Shown: positions 18,192-29,880 of the stretch, piece after piece
Layout of the letters: the number at the start of each line of letters is the position of its first letter
Numbering within the stretch: position 1 is the stretch's first letter
DNA from: Aquisalinus flavus
GTDB taxonomy: Bacteria > Pseudomonadota > Alphaproteobacteria > Caulobacterales > Parvularculaceae
Assembly: GCF_022559625.1 (NCBI RefSeq)
Contig: NZ_CP042288.1
Coordinates: forward strand, 644,409-708,408
Length of the DNA: 64,000 bases
Direction of reading: 5' to 3'
Made by a program: the position numbers and the translations under genes
The notes under the pieces: model-generated
What the model was told of the DNA's origin: nothing
What the model saw: the letters and a program-made list of their open reading frames with translations, nothing else
The model's database searches: none

Positions 18192-19382
18192 ATGAAAGCC
18201 GTCGTCTTTCACGGTGTCGGCGATATCCGCCTCGATACCGTTTCCGATCCCGAGATTTCCGATAGCCGCGATGCCATCGTGCGCATCACCAACAGCGCCA
18301 TTTGCGGCACCGATCTTCACTTCGTGCGCGGCACGATGGGCGGGCTGAAGGAAGGCCAGATCCTCGGCCACGAGGCGATCGGTATCATTGAGGAAGTCGG
18401 CAAGGGCGTGCGCAATTTCAAACCGGGCGACCGCGTCGTCATCCCCTCCACCGTCTCCTGCGGCGGCTGTTCCTATTGCCGCTCCGGCTATACCGGCCAG
18501 TGCGACGAGGCCAATCCCAATGGCAAGCGTGCCGGCACGGCGTTTTACGGCGGACCGGAAGCAGCCGGCGGGTTCGATGGCCTGCAGGCCGAATACGCCC
18601 GCATTCCCTATGCCAACACATCGCTGGTGCGCCTGCCATCGTCCGTGACCGACGATCAGGCGATCATGTTGTCGGACATCTATCCAACCGGCTATTTCGG
18701 CGCAGACATGGCCGAGATCAGCCAGGGCGACACGGTCGCCGTGTTCGGCTGCGGTCCGGTCGGCCAGTTCGCCGTCATCAGCGCCTATCAGCTTGGCGCC
18801 GCCCGCGTCATCGCGGTCGATGGTCACGAGGACCGGCTGGAGCGCGCCCGTTTTCACGGTGCCGAGACGGTCAACTTCAACACGGAAGACCCGGTCGAGG
18901 CCATTGTGGAGTTGACCAACGGCATCGGCGTCGACCGCGCCATCGATGCCGTCGGCGTCGATGCCGAGGTGCCCAAGTCCGGCCCCGCCAAACAGGACCC
19001 GCAGGATGACATGGTCGCGCAGATCGTCGAGGAATCCGGTCAGGACGGCACGCTGTGGAAACCGGGCGACGGGCCGATGATGGCGACCAAATGGGCAGTC
19101 GCTGCGCTGGCCAAGGCCGGCACTCTGTCGATCATCGGCGTCTATCCGCCGAACGACAATTTCTTTCCCATCGGTCAGGCGATGAACAAGAGCCTGTCGA
19201 TCAACATGGGCAATTGCAATCATCGCAGCTACATTCCGCACCTGATCGAAATGGTCGAGCGCGGCAATGTCGATCCGGCGAAGATCATCACGCAGGACGA
19301 GGAGATGGTCGACGCGATCACGGCCTACGAACAGTTCGACCAGCGCAAGTCCGGCTGGGTCAAGGTCGAGTTGGAGGTTTGA
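18192..19382 (+). CDS. Zinc-dependent alcohol dehydrogenase (MDR family)
   Basis: A 396-aa medium-chain dehydrogenase/reductase. The catalytic zinc site is CGTDLHFVRG with GHEAIG. The structural zinc site is the cysteine cluster CGGCSYCRSGYTGQC (residues ~93-107). The NAD(P) fold has VAVFGCGPVGQFAV and the acidic end of the second strand is VDGHEDRLE, favouring NAD. The GTLSIIGVYPPNDNFFPIGQAMNKSL tail resembles the formaldehyde-dehydrogenase-like branch. AGAGGAG lies before the ATG. Its position between ftsA and ftsZ is not explained by division functions; insertion of a metabolic gene is the likely explanation. Substrate unknown. Confidence 0.88.
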   Translation: MKAVVFHGVGDIRLDTVSDPEISDSRDAIVRITNSAICGTDLHFVRGTMGGLKEGQILGHEAIGIIEEVGKGVRNFKPGDRVVIPSTVSCGGCSYCRSGYTGQCDEANPNGKRAGTAFYGGPEAAGGFDGLQAEYARIPYANTSLVRLPSSVTDDQAIMLSDIYPTGYFGADMAEISQGDTVAVFGCGPVGQFAVISAYQLGAARVIAVDGHEDRLERARFHGAETVNFNTEDPVEAIVELTNGIGVDRAIDAVGVDAEVPKSGPAKQDPQDDMVAQIVEESGQDGTLWKPGDGPMMATKWAVAALAKAGTLSIIGVYPPNDNFFPIGQAMNKSLSINMGNCNHRSYIPHLIEMVERGNVDPAKIITQDEEMVDAITAYEQFDQRKSGWVKVELEV

Positions 19383-19479
19383 CGCAAAAGTCCACCCCCT
19401 TAATTTGCTCCGTTTACAGTTTTGCGGGCAGCAACCTGCCCGCGAATCTGCATAAGTTTTCTTATTGGTAAACGCGCTG

Positions 19480-19494
19480 TTAACTCTTTGGTAA
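19480..19494 (+). promoter_or_regulatory. CtrA-like box upstream of ftsZ
   Basis: TTAA-CTCTTTG-GTAA matches TTAA-N7-TTAA at seven of eight positions, 56 bp before the ftsZ ATG, in an AT-rich stretch (19,440-19,520). CtrA repression of ftsZ is established in Caulobacter. The box suggests that ftsZ has its own cell-cycle-regulated promoter downstream of the inserted dehydrogenase. Confidence 0.45.
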
Positions 19495-19550
19495 GAGATA
19501 TCACCGATTCTTTAACCAACATGTCTAGCCAGGCAATCGGAGCTTTTGTA

Positions 19551-21128
19551 ATGCCATTGAATCTCAGTGTACCGACAGTGACCGAGCTGAAACCGCGCAT
19601 CTGCGTGATCGGCGTCGGCGGTGCCGGAGGCAACGCGGTCAACAACATGATCGAGAGCCAGCTTGAGGGCGTGGAATTCGTCGTTGCCAATACCGATGCG
19701 CAGGCCGTGGGCCTCGCGCTCGCCGAGCACAAGATCCAGCTGGGCACGGGCGTGACCAAGGGCCTCGGGGCCGGCTCCCAGCCGCAGATCGGCAAGGCTG
19801 CCGCAGAGGAAAGCCTCGCCGATGTCATGGAGCTGATCAACGGCGCCAACATGCTGTTCATCACCGCCGGCATGGGCGGCGGCACCGGCACCGGCGCCGC
19901 ACCGGTCATCGCCAAGGCCGCGCGTGAACAGGGCATTCTTACCGTCGGTGTCGTCACCAAGCCGTTCCACTTCGAAGGTGCGCGCCGCATGCGCATCGCG
20001 GAGGAAGGGATCGCCGAACTGCAAAAGCATGTCGACACGCTGCTGATTATCCCGAATCAGAACCTGTTCCGCGTCGCCGACGACAATACGACCTTCGCCG
20101 ACGCTTTCGCCATGGCTGACGAAGTGCTGCATTCCGGCGTTCGCGGCATTACCGATCTGATGATCGTTCCGGGCCTGATCAATCTCGACTTTGCCGATGT
20201 GCGCACGGTCATGTCGGAAATGGGCAAGGCGATGATGGGCACTGGCGAGGCCGAAGGCGACAAGCGCGCCGCCGAAGCCGCCGAAGCCGCGATCTCCAAC
20301 CCGCTGCTCGACGAAGTGTCGATGAAAGGCGCCAAGGGCGTTCTCATCAACATCACCGGCGGTCTCGACATGAAACTGTTCGAGGTCGACGAAGCCGCCA
20401 ACCGCATCCGCTCCGAAGTCGATCCTGACGCCAATATCATCGTCGGCTCGACCTTCTCGTCCGAGTTGGAAGGCAAGATGCGCGTGTCCGTCGTCGCGAC
20501 CGGCATTGACGCCGCGGAACGGCAGAAGGCCGAGGAGGCGAAGGCCCAGGAAGCCGCTGCCCAGAATGCAAGGGCGGAAGCAAAGCCGTGGCTCGGTAAT
20601 ATTGCTCCTGCGAAACCTGCCGCTGAAGCCGCGGTCGAGATCTCGGACGATGAAGACGATAGCCTGTTCGCCAGCGCATCCGCCGGGGAAACCGACCCTG
20701 CGCCGCGGGCTGCCGTTCAGGCGCCGCAATTGCGCAAGCCATCGGCACCGATCCAGCGCCCCGCCGCCCGCACCGAGCCGAAAGACATCCTGAAAACACC
20801 GGAAGGCAACCGGGTTCGCGACGTCCACTCGCGCATCATTGAGATGCTGACCGAGGATGAGGGCAGGGCCCATTCGGGCCAGGGCCCCGCGCGCCAGCGG
20901 CCGAATCCGTTTCATGAGCAGACGAAGCGTCCAATTCACGGTGCTCTGAACCTGCTGAAGGAAACCTTTGGTGGCCAGCATGAGCAGCCGCCCCGCAGCC
21001 GCAAGTCGGTTCAATCCGAGCGGGCGCAGCCGCCGCGCCGCGAGCGCGAGGCCAAGGACCTGTTCCAGGAAGATGATGACAGCGATCTGGAAATCCCGGC
21101 ATTCCTGCGCCGCAACGGCAGCGAATAG
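19551..21128 (+). CDS. ftsZ: Cell division protein FtsZ
   Basis: This 525-aa tubulin-like GTPase forms the Z ring. The N-terminus is [30 protein letters not shown]. The GTP-binding tubulin signature [12 protein letters not shown] is near residues 107-118, with [11 protein letters not shown] and a T7-like loop later. A ~200-residue acidic, proline/alanine-rich linker leads to the conserved C-terminal peptide [10 protein letters not shown], which binds FtsA. Length and the long linker match alphaproteobacterial FtsZ. The ATG at 19551 is preceded by CGGAG; an upstream in-frame ATG at 19521 would only add non-conserved residues. Confidence 0.96.
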   Translation: MPLNLSVPTVTELKPRICVIGVGGAGGNAVNNMIESQLEGVEFVVANTDAQAVGLALAEHKIQLGTGVTKGLGAGSQPQIGKAAAEESLADVMELINGANMLFITAGMGGGTGTGAAPVIAKAAREQGILTVGVVTKPFHFEGARRMRIAEEGIAELQKHVDTLLIIPNQNLFRVADDNTTFADAFAMADEVLHSGVRGITDLMIVPGLINLDFADVRTVMSEMGKAMMGTGEAEGDKRAAEAAEAAISNPLLDEVSMKGAKGVLINITGGLDMKLFEVDEAANRIRSEVDPDANIIVGSTFSSELEGKMRVSVVATGIDAAERQKAEEAKAQEAAAQNARAEAKPWLGNIAPAKPAAEAAVEISDDEDDSLFASASAGETDPAPRAAVQAPQLRKPSAPIQRPAARTEPKDILKTPEGNRVRDVHSRIIEMLTEDEGRAHSGQGPARQRPNPFHEQTKRPIHGALNLLKETFGGQHEQPPRSRKSVQSERAQPPRREREAKDLFQEDDDSDLEIPAFLRRNGSE

Positions 21129-21182
21129 CTGCCTCGCACGCGAACGGCTGATACGGACTCCTGTAAGTAGAGTATTGTGTGA

Positions 21183-21209
21183 GGGCGTCCGGCATCCGGG
21201 CGCCCTTTT
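21183..21209 (+). terminator. Rho-independent terminator after ftsZ
   Basis: GGGCGTCCGG (21183-21192) pairs with CCGGGCGCCC (21196-21205) across a three-base CAT loop, with one G-U pair, and TTTT follows. It lies 55 bp past the ftsZ stop and separates the dcw transcript from lpxC. Confidence 0.85.
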
Positions 21210-21410
21210 CACTGGTTTGTGCTGGTGCCGAACGCTGTCGGGATCGCGCCTGCGCGCGTGTCAGCCTGTCGCCGATCCGGCGGCTGTGCCATTGTAAGAT
21301 TACGAAACATACCTTTATTTGTGCATTGCACCCAGACTGGCCATATTGGCTTCGTGGGAAGGGGTAATCTAATGTATCAACCTTCCCCATAGTGAGGGGT
21401 GTTCGTTTAA

Positions 21411-22385
21411 GTGTTTGACCAGCTTGACCATTCTGTGTCCTCGATCAGAGAGACAACCTTGCTCGCTTCTGTCAGCTGCGAGGGTATCGGCCTCCATACG
21501 GGCCGCACGGTCAAGATGCGTCTGGCGCCGGCCCCCGCCGGTACGGGTATCGTTTTTCGCCGCATCGACCTGTTGACCTGCGACAGCCTGTCGGCGCAGT
21601 CGTCTTCGCTGATCCAGATTTCGATCAAGGCGCACCCGGATGCGGTGCGCGAGACCCAGTTGGGTACGACGCTTGCCAACGTCCATGGCGTTTCCATTTC
21701 CACGACAGAGCATCTGATGGCGGCTTTTGCCGGCGTTGGTCTCGACAATGTGTTTGTCGAGGTCGAAGGCCCGGAAATTCCGATCATGGATGGCTCGTCC
21801 GAACCGTTCCTGCGCCTGATCGATCAGACGGGCCTGCGTCAGCTGTCGAAGCCGCGCCGTGCCCTGCGCATCATCGAGCGTGTCACTGTCGAGGATGGCG
21901 ACCGCTGGGCGATGATCGTGCCGAACAAGTCGCCGGGCGACGATAGCTGCGAAATCGATATCCTGGTCGACTATGCCGATCCGGCCATTGGCCGTCAGCG
22001 GGCCAGGTTCATTGCCGATCCGGCAACGTTCCGTGACGATGTCGCCGCCGCTCGCACCTTCTGTCACCTGAAGGATGTCGAGGCCATGCGCGCCCGCGGT
22101 CTTGCCCTCGGCGGCTCCTATGACAACGCCATCGTCGTCAATGACGGCAAGGTCGAGAACGAAGGCGGCCTGCGCTTTGACGACGAATTCGTTTATCACA
22201 AGGCGCTCGACCTGATCGGCGACCTGTATCTGATCGGCTGCCCGCTGATCGGCCGCATCTCGGCCTACAAACCCGGCCACGACCTGAATACCCAGCTTGC
22301 CCGCGCCATTGTTCGCAACCCGCAGGCCTTCGCCGTGGTTTCCCTGCCCGAACCGGCCAACGAAAGCATGTTGGCAGAGGCCTGA
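21411..22385 (+). CDS. lpxC: UDP-3-O-acyl-N-acetylglucosamine deacetylase LpxC
   Basis: This 324-aa zinc deacetylase performs the committed step of lipid A synthesis. Signatures: SCEGIGLHTGRTVKMRLAPA (23-42), the zinc/catalytic STTEHLMAA with H101, EIPIMDGSSEPF, and HKALDLIGDLYL with H263 and D267. The start is GTG with GAGGGG upstream. It follows the ftsZ terminator, so it probably has its own promoter in the 200-bp AT-rich gap. Confidence 0.97.
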   Translation: MFDQLDHSVSSIRETTLLASVSCEGIGLHTGRTVKMRLAPAPAGTGIVFRRIDLLTCDSLSAQSSSLIQISIKAHPDAVRETQLGTTLANVHGVSISTTEHLMAAFAGVGLDNVFVEVEGPEIPIMDGSSEPFLRLIDQTGLRQLSKPRRALRIIERVTVEDGDRWAMIVPNKSPGDDSCEIDILVDYADPAIGRQRARFIADPATFRDDVAAARTFCHLKDVEAMRARGLALGGSYDNAIVVNDGKVENEGGLRFDDEFVYHKALDLIGDLYLIGCPLIGRISAYKPGHDLNTQLARAIVRNPQAFAVVSLPEPANESMLAEA

Positions 22386-22530
22386 TAGGCCTGCGCTTCG
22401 GGCCGTCGCATCTCTCCAAATTTTAAGTGACTACGGCACAGCCCGGACGTCAGCATTGTTTGACCCGGCTGCCGTTTGCCCATAAAAGAAGGGTTAAGAA
22501 CGCCCGGGAATGCAGGGGCAGGAGTTGAAT

Positions 22531-23352
22531 ATGATGAACCGGTCCGTTTTCCGCACAGGCACGATGGCTGCTCTCTTGGCGCTGGCGCTGGGTGTTTCGG
22601 CTTGTGGCAGTAACGACAAGGACGACAAGTTCGCCTATGTCGAACGCCCGGTCGAACAGCTTTACGAAGAAGCGACCAATGCGATGAACCGCAAGCGCTA
22701 CGAAGAGGCGATTGCCTATTTCGACGAGGTCGAGCGCCAGCACCCGTATTCCTCCTGGGCCCGCCGCGCGATGTTGATGTCAGCCTATATCAAGTATGAG
22801 ACCAATGATTATCAGGCCGCGATCGACGATCTCGACCGGTTCATCTCCATCCATCCCGGCAACAAGGACGCGCCTTACGCCTATTATCTCAAGGCGATGA
22901 GCTATTACGAACGCATTCGCGACGTCGGCCGGGACCAGTCGATCACCCGCCAGGCGCTCGATAGCCTGCAGGAAGTGGTGCGCCGCTATCCGGAAACGGA
23001 GTATGCGCGCGATGCCCGCCTCAAGCTTGACCTGACCTATGATCACATCGCCGGCAAGGAGATGGATATCGGCCGCTGGTATCTTCAACGCAACCAGCAC
23101 GTCGCGGCGATCAACCGCTTCAACAAGGTGCTGGAACAATACCAGACGACCAGCCACGCGCCGGAAGCGCTGCACCGGATGGTCGAGGCCTATCTCGAAA
23201 TGGGTATCGTCCCGGAAGCCCGCCGCCATGCCGCCATTCTCGGCTATAACTACCCGGGCAGCGATTGGTATGAGGATACGTATCGCCTGTTCCAGCGCTA
23301 TGATCTGGAAATGACGGATCAGGTCCAGCGCACGGCCGAGGCCGCTCAGTAG
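22531..23352 (+). CDS. bamD: Outer-membrane assembly lipoprotein BamD
   Basis: A 273-aa outer-membrane lipoprotein of the BAM complex that folds beta-barrel proteins. The signal peptide ends in LGVSAC with the lipidated cysteine near residue 25. Tetratricopeptide repeats follow (LYEEATNAMNRKRYEEAIAY, QHPYSSWARRAMLMSAYIKY, IHPGNKDAPYAYYLKAMSYY), with the family-typical RDQSITRQALDSLQEVVRRY. GGAG lies six bases before the ATG at 22531. Gene order lpxC-bamD-recN-ligA is common in Alphaproteobacteria. Confidence 0.95.
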   Translation: MMNRSVFRTGTMAALLALALGVSACGSNDKDDKFAYVERPVEQLYEEATNAMNRKRYEEAIAYFDEVERQHPYSSWARRAMLMSAYIKYETNDYQAAIDDLDRFISIHPGNKDAPYAYYLKAMSYYERIRDVGRDQSITRQALDSLQEVVRRYPETEYARDARLKLDLTYDHIAGKEMDIGRWYLQRNQHVAAINRFNKVLEQYQTTSHAPEALHRMVEAYLEMGIVPEARRHAAILGYNYPGSDWYEDTYRLFQRYDLEMTDQVQRTAEAAQ

Positions 23353-23424
23353 GCAGACTGCGGCGGCGAATTCTGACGCAGGACCGTCTATACCTGCAGC
23401 ACGGATTGGGATAATTTGCCCGCT

Positions 23425-25140
23425 ATGCTGACAGAGTTATTCATTCAGGACATCGTTCTCATCGAACGGCTGAGCCTTTCTCTCGATACCGGGCTGACGG
23501 CCCTGACCGGTGAAACCGGCGCCGGCAAGTCCATCATGCTCGACAGCCTCGGTCTTGCCACCGGCGGCCGGGCAGAAAAGGGGCTCGTTCGCCAGGGCGC
23601 CCGGCAGGGCGTTGTTTCGGCGACTTTCGATGTTCCCAACGATCACGAGGTCTGGCACCTGCTCGCCGACAATGGCATCGCCCATGAGGACGAACAGGGC
23701 GGCCATGTCATCCTGCGCCGGGTTCAGGATGCCGATGGCCGCGCCCGCGCCTTCATCAACGACCAGCCCGTATCCGTCACGCTGCTGCGCCAGGTCGGTG
23801 AGAGTCTGATCGAGGTTCATGGCCAGCATGCCGGTCAGGGCTTTCTCCATGCCGGGGCCCATCGGGGCCTGCTGGATGAATTCGGTGGCCTGACGAGACA
23901 GGCTGACAGCGTCGCCATTGCGTGGCGCATCTGGAAAGAGGCCGAGGAAAAGCTCGCCGAGCACGAGGAAGACAAGGCCCGTGCATTCCGTGAGGCCGAT
24001 TATTTGCGCCATGTTGCCGACGAGCTGGAAAAGCTTGCGCCCAAGCCCGGCGAGGAGGCATTTCTCGCCAATCGCCGCATTATGCTGATGAACGCGGAGA
24101 AAATCGCGGGCGATCTGTCCGAAGCCGTCGGCCTGCTGAACGAGACGAGCCTTGAAGACCGTCTTTCCTCCGTACTCGGACGGGTAGAGCGGACGCTGGA
24201 ACGACTCGAAGGTTCGGCCACGGCCAACCTTCAGGCGGTGGCCGAGCGTATCGACACCGTGCTGACCGAATTGCAGGAAGCCCGCAGCGCCGTCAGCGAG
24301 GCGGTCGCCGAATTCGAGTTCGATCAGGACGAGCTGGACCAGACCGAAGAGCGCCTGTTCGCCCTGCGCGCTGCCGCCCGCAAGCACAATACGACACCCG
24401 ACAGGCTCGATTCGCTGCTTGACGATGTACGTCATTCGCTCGCCATGATCGAGGAAGGTGAAGCCGATTTCGCCACCTTGCAGAAGACCGCCAGCGTCGC
24501 GAAGTCGGAGTTCATGGCACAGGCCCGCAAACTGTCCGAGATCCGCCACAAGACGGCGAAAAAGCTCGACAAGGCGGTCGCCGGGGAACTCGAGCCGTTG
24601 AAGCTCGGTCGTGCCACCTTCCAGGCACTGGTGACGACGGACGAAGAAATGCCCGGCGTGCATGGTATTGACCGGGTCCAGTTCATGATCTCCACCAATC
24701 CCGGTGCGCCCATGGGCCCGCTGAAGCAGATCGCGTCCGGCGGCGAGCTTTCGCGCTTCGTGCTGGCGCTGAAGGCCGCGCTGATGGCGCAGGAAAACCG
24801 TACCGTGATCATTTTTGACGAGGTCGATGCCGGTATTGGCGGCGCAGTCGCCGATGCCGTCGGCGAGCGCCTGTCGAAGCTCGCCGCCGACGCACAGGTC
24901 ATGGTCGTTACCCACTCGCCACAGGTTGCCGCCCGCGCCGGGCGTCATTTCATGGTCGCCAAGTCCGGCAAGAAAAAGATGGTGACGAAAGTCTTCGCGC
25001 TGGAAGAGGATGAGCGTGTCGAGGAGATCGCCCGCATGCTCTCCGGTGCCAGCGTCACGACAGAGGCGCGCGCCGCAGCGACCAGCCTGTTGAAGGCCGG
25101 CCGTCAAACTCGCGACAAGAAAAAAGCGAAGGCCGCGTAA
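23425..25140 (+). CDS. recN: DNA repair protein RecN
   Basis: This 571-aa SMC-like ATPase acts in recombinational double-strand-break repair. Walker A GETGAGKS is at 29-36 (LTALTGETGAGKSIMLD). A central coiled-coil region runs from about 160 to 370. The C-terminal signature IASGGELSRFVLALKAAL and Walker B TVIIFDEVDAGIGGAVADAVG follow, then VMVVTHSPQVAA. The start is the ATG at 23425; the preceding in-frame TTG adds only MPA. Three bases separate it from ligA. Confidence 0.96.
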   Translation: MLTELFIQDIVLIERLSLSLDTGLTALTGETGAGKSIMLDSLGLATGGRAEKGLVRQGARQGVVSATFDVPNDHEVWHLLADNGIAHEDEQGGHVILRRVQDADGRARAFINDQPVSVTLLRQVGESLIEVHGQHAGQGFLHAGAHRGLLDEFGGLTRQADSVAIAWRIWKEAEEKLAEHEEDKARAFREADYLRHVADELEKLAPKPGEEAFLANRRIMLMNAEKIAGDLSEAVGLLNETSLEDRLSSVLGRVERTLERLEGSATANLQAVAERIDTVLTELQEARSAVSEAVAEFEFDQDELDQTEERLFALRAAARKHNTTPDRLDSLLDDVRHSLAMIEEGEADFATLQKTASVAKSEFMAQARKLSEIRHKTAKKLDKAVAGELEPLKLGRATFQALVTTDEEMPGVHGIDRVQFMISTNPGAPMGPLKQIASGGELSRFVLALKAALMAQENRTVIIFDEVDAGIGGAVADAVGERLSKLAADAQVMVVTHSPQVAARAGRHFMVAKSGKKKMVTKVFALEEDERVEEIARMLSGASVTTEARAAATSLLKAGRQTRDKKKAKAA

Positions 25141-27243
<2,103 letters not shown>

Positions 27244-27270
27244 GCATTCAACAAGAAGGGCAGGACAAGC

Positions 27271-27876
27271 ATGGCAATCGTCGCGATCGACTTCGAGACA
27301 GCGAACGAGCAGCGCAGCAGCGCCTGCGCCATCGGGCTTGCCTGGATCGAGGACGGTGCGGTCACGCGCACGGAAGCCCGGTTCATCCGCCCGGCGTCAC
27401 CGCGCTTCACAAACAGCTGGCTGCATGGCATCACCTGGGACGATGTCCGCACTGCGCCGGAATTTCCCGACGTCATGGCGGAATTCATGGACGACCTCCA
27501 TGGCGGGCTGGTGCTTGCCCACAACGCCTCCTTCGACATGAGCGTCATCCGCCATGTCTGCGCCGACTATGGCATTCCGGCGCCGGTTTGCGATTATCTG
27601 TGCACGGTCAACCTGTCGCGCCACACCTGGCCGGAGCTCTATTCGCACAAGCTCAATGTCGTCTCGGAGTTCCTGGGCATCGCGCTGAAGCATCACGACG
27701 CCCATGACGATGCCCGCGCCTGCGCCCATATCGCCGTGGCGGCAGGCGAGGTGTGGGACTGTTTCGATCTCAATGATATCCCGAAGCATACGCCGATCAG
27801 GCTCGGGCGGCTGTTCGAGGGTGGCTATGAGCCCTGCCGGGCGCCCCGCCTGAAGCGCCCGGTAAGGTCGGTTTGA
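27271..27876 (+). CDS. DEDDh-family 3'-5' exonuclease (DnaQ-like)
   Basis: This 201-aa protein has the exonuclease I motif VAIDFETANEQRSSACAIGL, Exo II HNASFDMSVIRHVC, and Exo III HHDAHDDARACAH containing the DEDDh histidine and aspartate. It resembles stand-alone proofreading-like exonucleases rather than the Pol III epsilon subunit, since no polymerase-binding tail is evident. It follows ligA by 27 bases and ends seven bases before the convergent aminopeptidase gene. Its biological substrate is not evident. Confidence 0.85.
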   Translation: MAIVAIDFETANEQRSSACAIGLAWIEDGAVTRTEARFIRPASPRFTNSWLHGITWDDVRTAPEFPDVMAEFMDDLHGGLVLAHNASFDMSVIRHVCADYGIPAPVCDYLCTVNLSRHTWPELYSHKLNVVSEFLGIALKHHDAHDDARACAHIAVAAGEVWDCFDLNDIPKHTPIRLGRLFEGGYEPCRAPRLKRPVRSV

Positions 27877-27883
27877 AGCTGGT

Positions 27884-29695
27884 CTATATCGGTGCGGTCG
27901 CCGATTTCAGCCAGTCGCGCACATCGTCTTCCAGCTCGCCGGCGAGCTTGTCATAGACGACGGCGTGATAGGTGTTGACCCAGTCGCGCTCGACCTGCGT
28001 CAGCAAGCTGGTGTCGATCAGGTGCCGGTCGAGCGGGGCCATCGTCACCGTCTCGAAGCTCATCATCTCGCGGTCACCGCCCTCGACGGGTTCCGGGTTG
28101 TTGACCACGATCAGGTTCTCGATGCGGATGCCATACTCGCCGACCTTGTAATAGCCGGGTTCGTTGGAACAGATCATGCCCGGCATCAGCGGCTGGGTGA
28201 CCGGCTTCTTGGAGATGTTCTGCGGGCCTTCATGGACGCCGAGATAGCTGCCGACACCATGGCCGGTGCCGTGGTCATAGTCGAGCCCGGCATTCCACAG
28301 ATGCATACGCGCCAGCGTGTCGAGCTGGATGCCCGGCGTGCCCTTGGGGAAACGCGCCAGCGCCAGCGCGATATGGCCCTTCAGCACCAGCGTGTAGCGC
28401 TGCTTCATCTCCGGGCTCGGCGTGCCGATGGCAATCGTGCGGGTGATGTCGGTCGTGCCGTCCGGGTACTGACCGCCGGAGTCCACGAGATAAAGAGAAT
28501 TCCGGTCGAGCGTGCGGTCGCTGCTGGTGGTCACGCGGTAATGGGGCAGGGCGCCATGGCCAACAGCGGCGGAGATGGTATCAAAGGAGATGTCCCGCAA
28601 CAGGTTCGACTGGCGGCGGAATTCCTCCAGCTTCCGCGCGGCCTCGATCTCCGTGACCGTGCCGTCCTGGGCCTGCGTCGCGATCCAGTACAGGAAGCGC
28701 GTCACCGCCCGTCCGTCGCGGATATGGGCCTGGCGGGAGCCTTCGATTTCCACCGGCGTCTTGCAGGCCCGCGGCAGGGCGCAGGGGTCCGCTCCCTCCA
28801 GTACTTTCGCATCGGCCTTTTTCAGCCTGCGGACGAACCAGTAGGGCGCAATCGCCGGGTCGATCAGCACGGTCTTGCCGCCCAGCCTGTCCAGGTGCTT
28901 GCCGACCTTCGCTTCCGGGTAGACCGACACGTCATTGCCCAGATGCGTCTCGACCGCGTCGCTCATCTTGTCCGGGTGGATGAACAGGGAGGCGGTGCCG
29001 TCGGCAAACAGGATCGCGCGGCCAAGCGGCAGCGGCGTCGCGTGCACATCCCTGCCGCGGATATTGAACAGCCAGGCAAGCGAGTGCGGCGCGGTCAGCA
29101 CCACGGCATCGGCCTTCTTGTCTTTCAGCACGGCGGCGATCTCGGCTCGTTTCTCCGCGCTCGATCTGCCGGCGAAGTCGTCCGCATGCACATCGACAGG
29201 CGTCATCGGGGAGGCGGGGCGGCTGGCCCATGCGACGTCGATCGGGTTATCGTCTACGGCGACCAACTCGAACCCGGCATGCTTGGCGGCAGCCTTCAGC
29301 GCCTTCACGTGATTGGCCGAATGCAGGTGCGGATCGAAGCCGATGCGCTGGCCTTCCTTGCCATGCTTTGTCAGCCAGGCTTCCGGCGGCATCGAGGTCA
29401 GGTCTTCATAGGCGAAATACTGATCGTCGACCTGCTCGCGCACCTGCACGGTATAGCGGCCATCGGTGAAGATGACGGCAGAGTCGACAAACACGATGGC
29501 CGACCCGGCGGAGCCGGAAAAGCCCGATGCCCACATCAGGCGCTCGGCATTGTCGGGCAGGTACTCGTTCAGATATTCGTCGTCATGGGGCACGAGAAAG
29601 CCGTCGAGATTTTGTTTCTGCATCTCTTCGCGCATCGCCGGCAGGTGTTGGGCGGCGAAGCTGCGGTCGGATGCGGGGTCGAAGCTCTGGAACAT
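27884..29695 (-). CDS. pepP: Xaa-Pro aminopeptidase (aminopeptidase P, M24B)
   Basis: This 603-aa cytoplasmic metallopeptidase removes N-terminal residues preceding proline. It has the long eukaryote-like three-domain form: two creatinase N-type domains (LDGFLVPHDDEYLNEYLP; WLFNIRGRDVHATPL) and a C-terminal pita-bread domain. Metal ligands are in LVDSGGQYPDGTTDITRT (two Asp), HGTGHGVGSYLGVHEGPQ (His), and SNEPGYYKVGEYGIRIEN (Glu). The ATG at 29695 has AGGAGG six bases upstream; an open extension to 29926 has no matching homology and is rejected. Confidence 0.93.
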   Translation of the reverse strand: MFQSFDPASDRSFAAQHLPAMREEMQKQNLDGFLVPHDDEYLNEYLPDNAERLMWASGFSGSAGSAIVFVDSAVIFTDGRYTVQVREQVDDQYFAYEDLTSMPPEAWLTKHGKEGQRIGFDPHLHSANHVKALKAAAKHAGFELVAVDDNPIDVAWASRPASPMTPVDVHADDFAGRSSAEKRAEIAAVLKDKKADAVVLTAPHSLAWLFNIRGRDVHATPLPLGRAILFADGTASLFIHPDKMSDAVETHLGNDVSVYPEAKVGKHLDRLGGKTVLIDPAIAPYWFVRRLKKADAKVLEGADPCALPRACKTPVEIEGSRQAHIRDGRAVTRFLYWIATQAQDGTVTEIEAARKLEEFRRQSNLLRDISFDTISAAVGHGALPHYRVTTSSDRTLDRNSLYLVDSGGQYPDGTTDITRTIAIGTPSPEMKQRYTLVLKGHIALALARFPKGTPGIQLDTLARMHLWNAGLDYDHGTGHGVGSYLGVHEGPQNISKKPVTQPLMPGMICSNEPGYYKVGEYGIRIENLIVVNNPEPVEGGDREMMSFETVTMAPLDRHLIDTSLLTQVERDWVNTYHAVVYDKLAGELEDDVRDWLKSATAPI

Positions 29696-29880
29696 GAATG
29701 TCCTCCTGAAATCGGGAACGTAAAATCTGGACAGAACATAGGCCTTTGGCCGGGTGAATGCCAGTTCAGTATGCGGGTCGGCACAGCGCCGGCTCCCTCG
29801 AACCGGGGATATCGGCCCGGTCTGCGCGCGTCTATTCTTTGCCGCCGGCCGAGCATCCGGTTTTTCAGGGAGAGACGATA

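Noticed and set aside
18097-19550. Mobile element carrying the alcohol dehydrogenase into the dcw cluster
   Set aside because: No transposase, terminal inverted repeats or target-site duplication could be seen, and base composition matches the neighbours.
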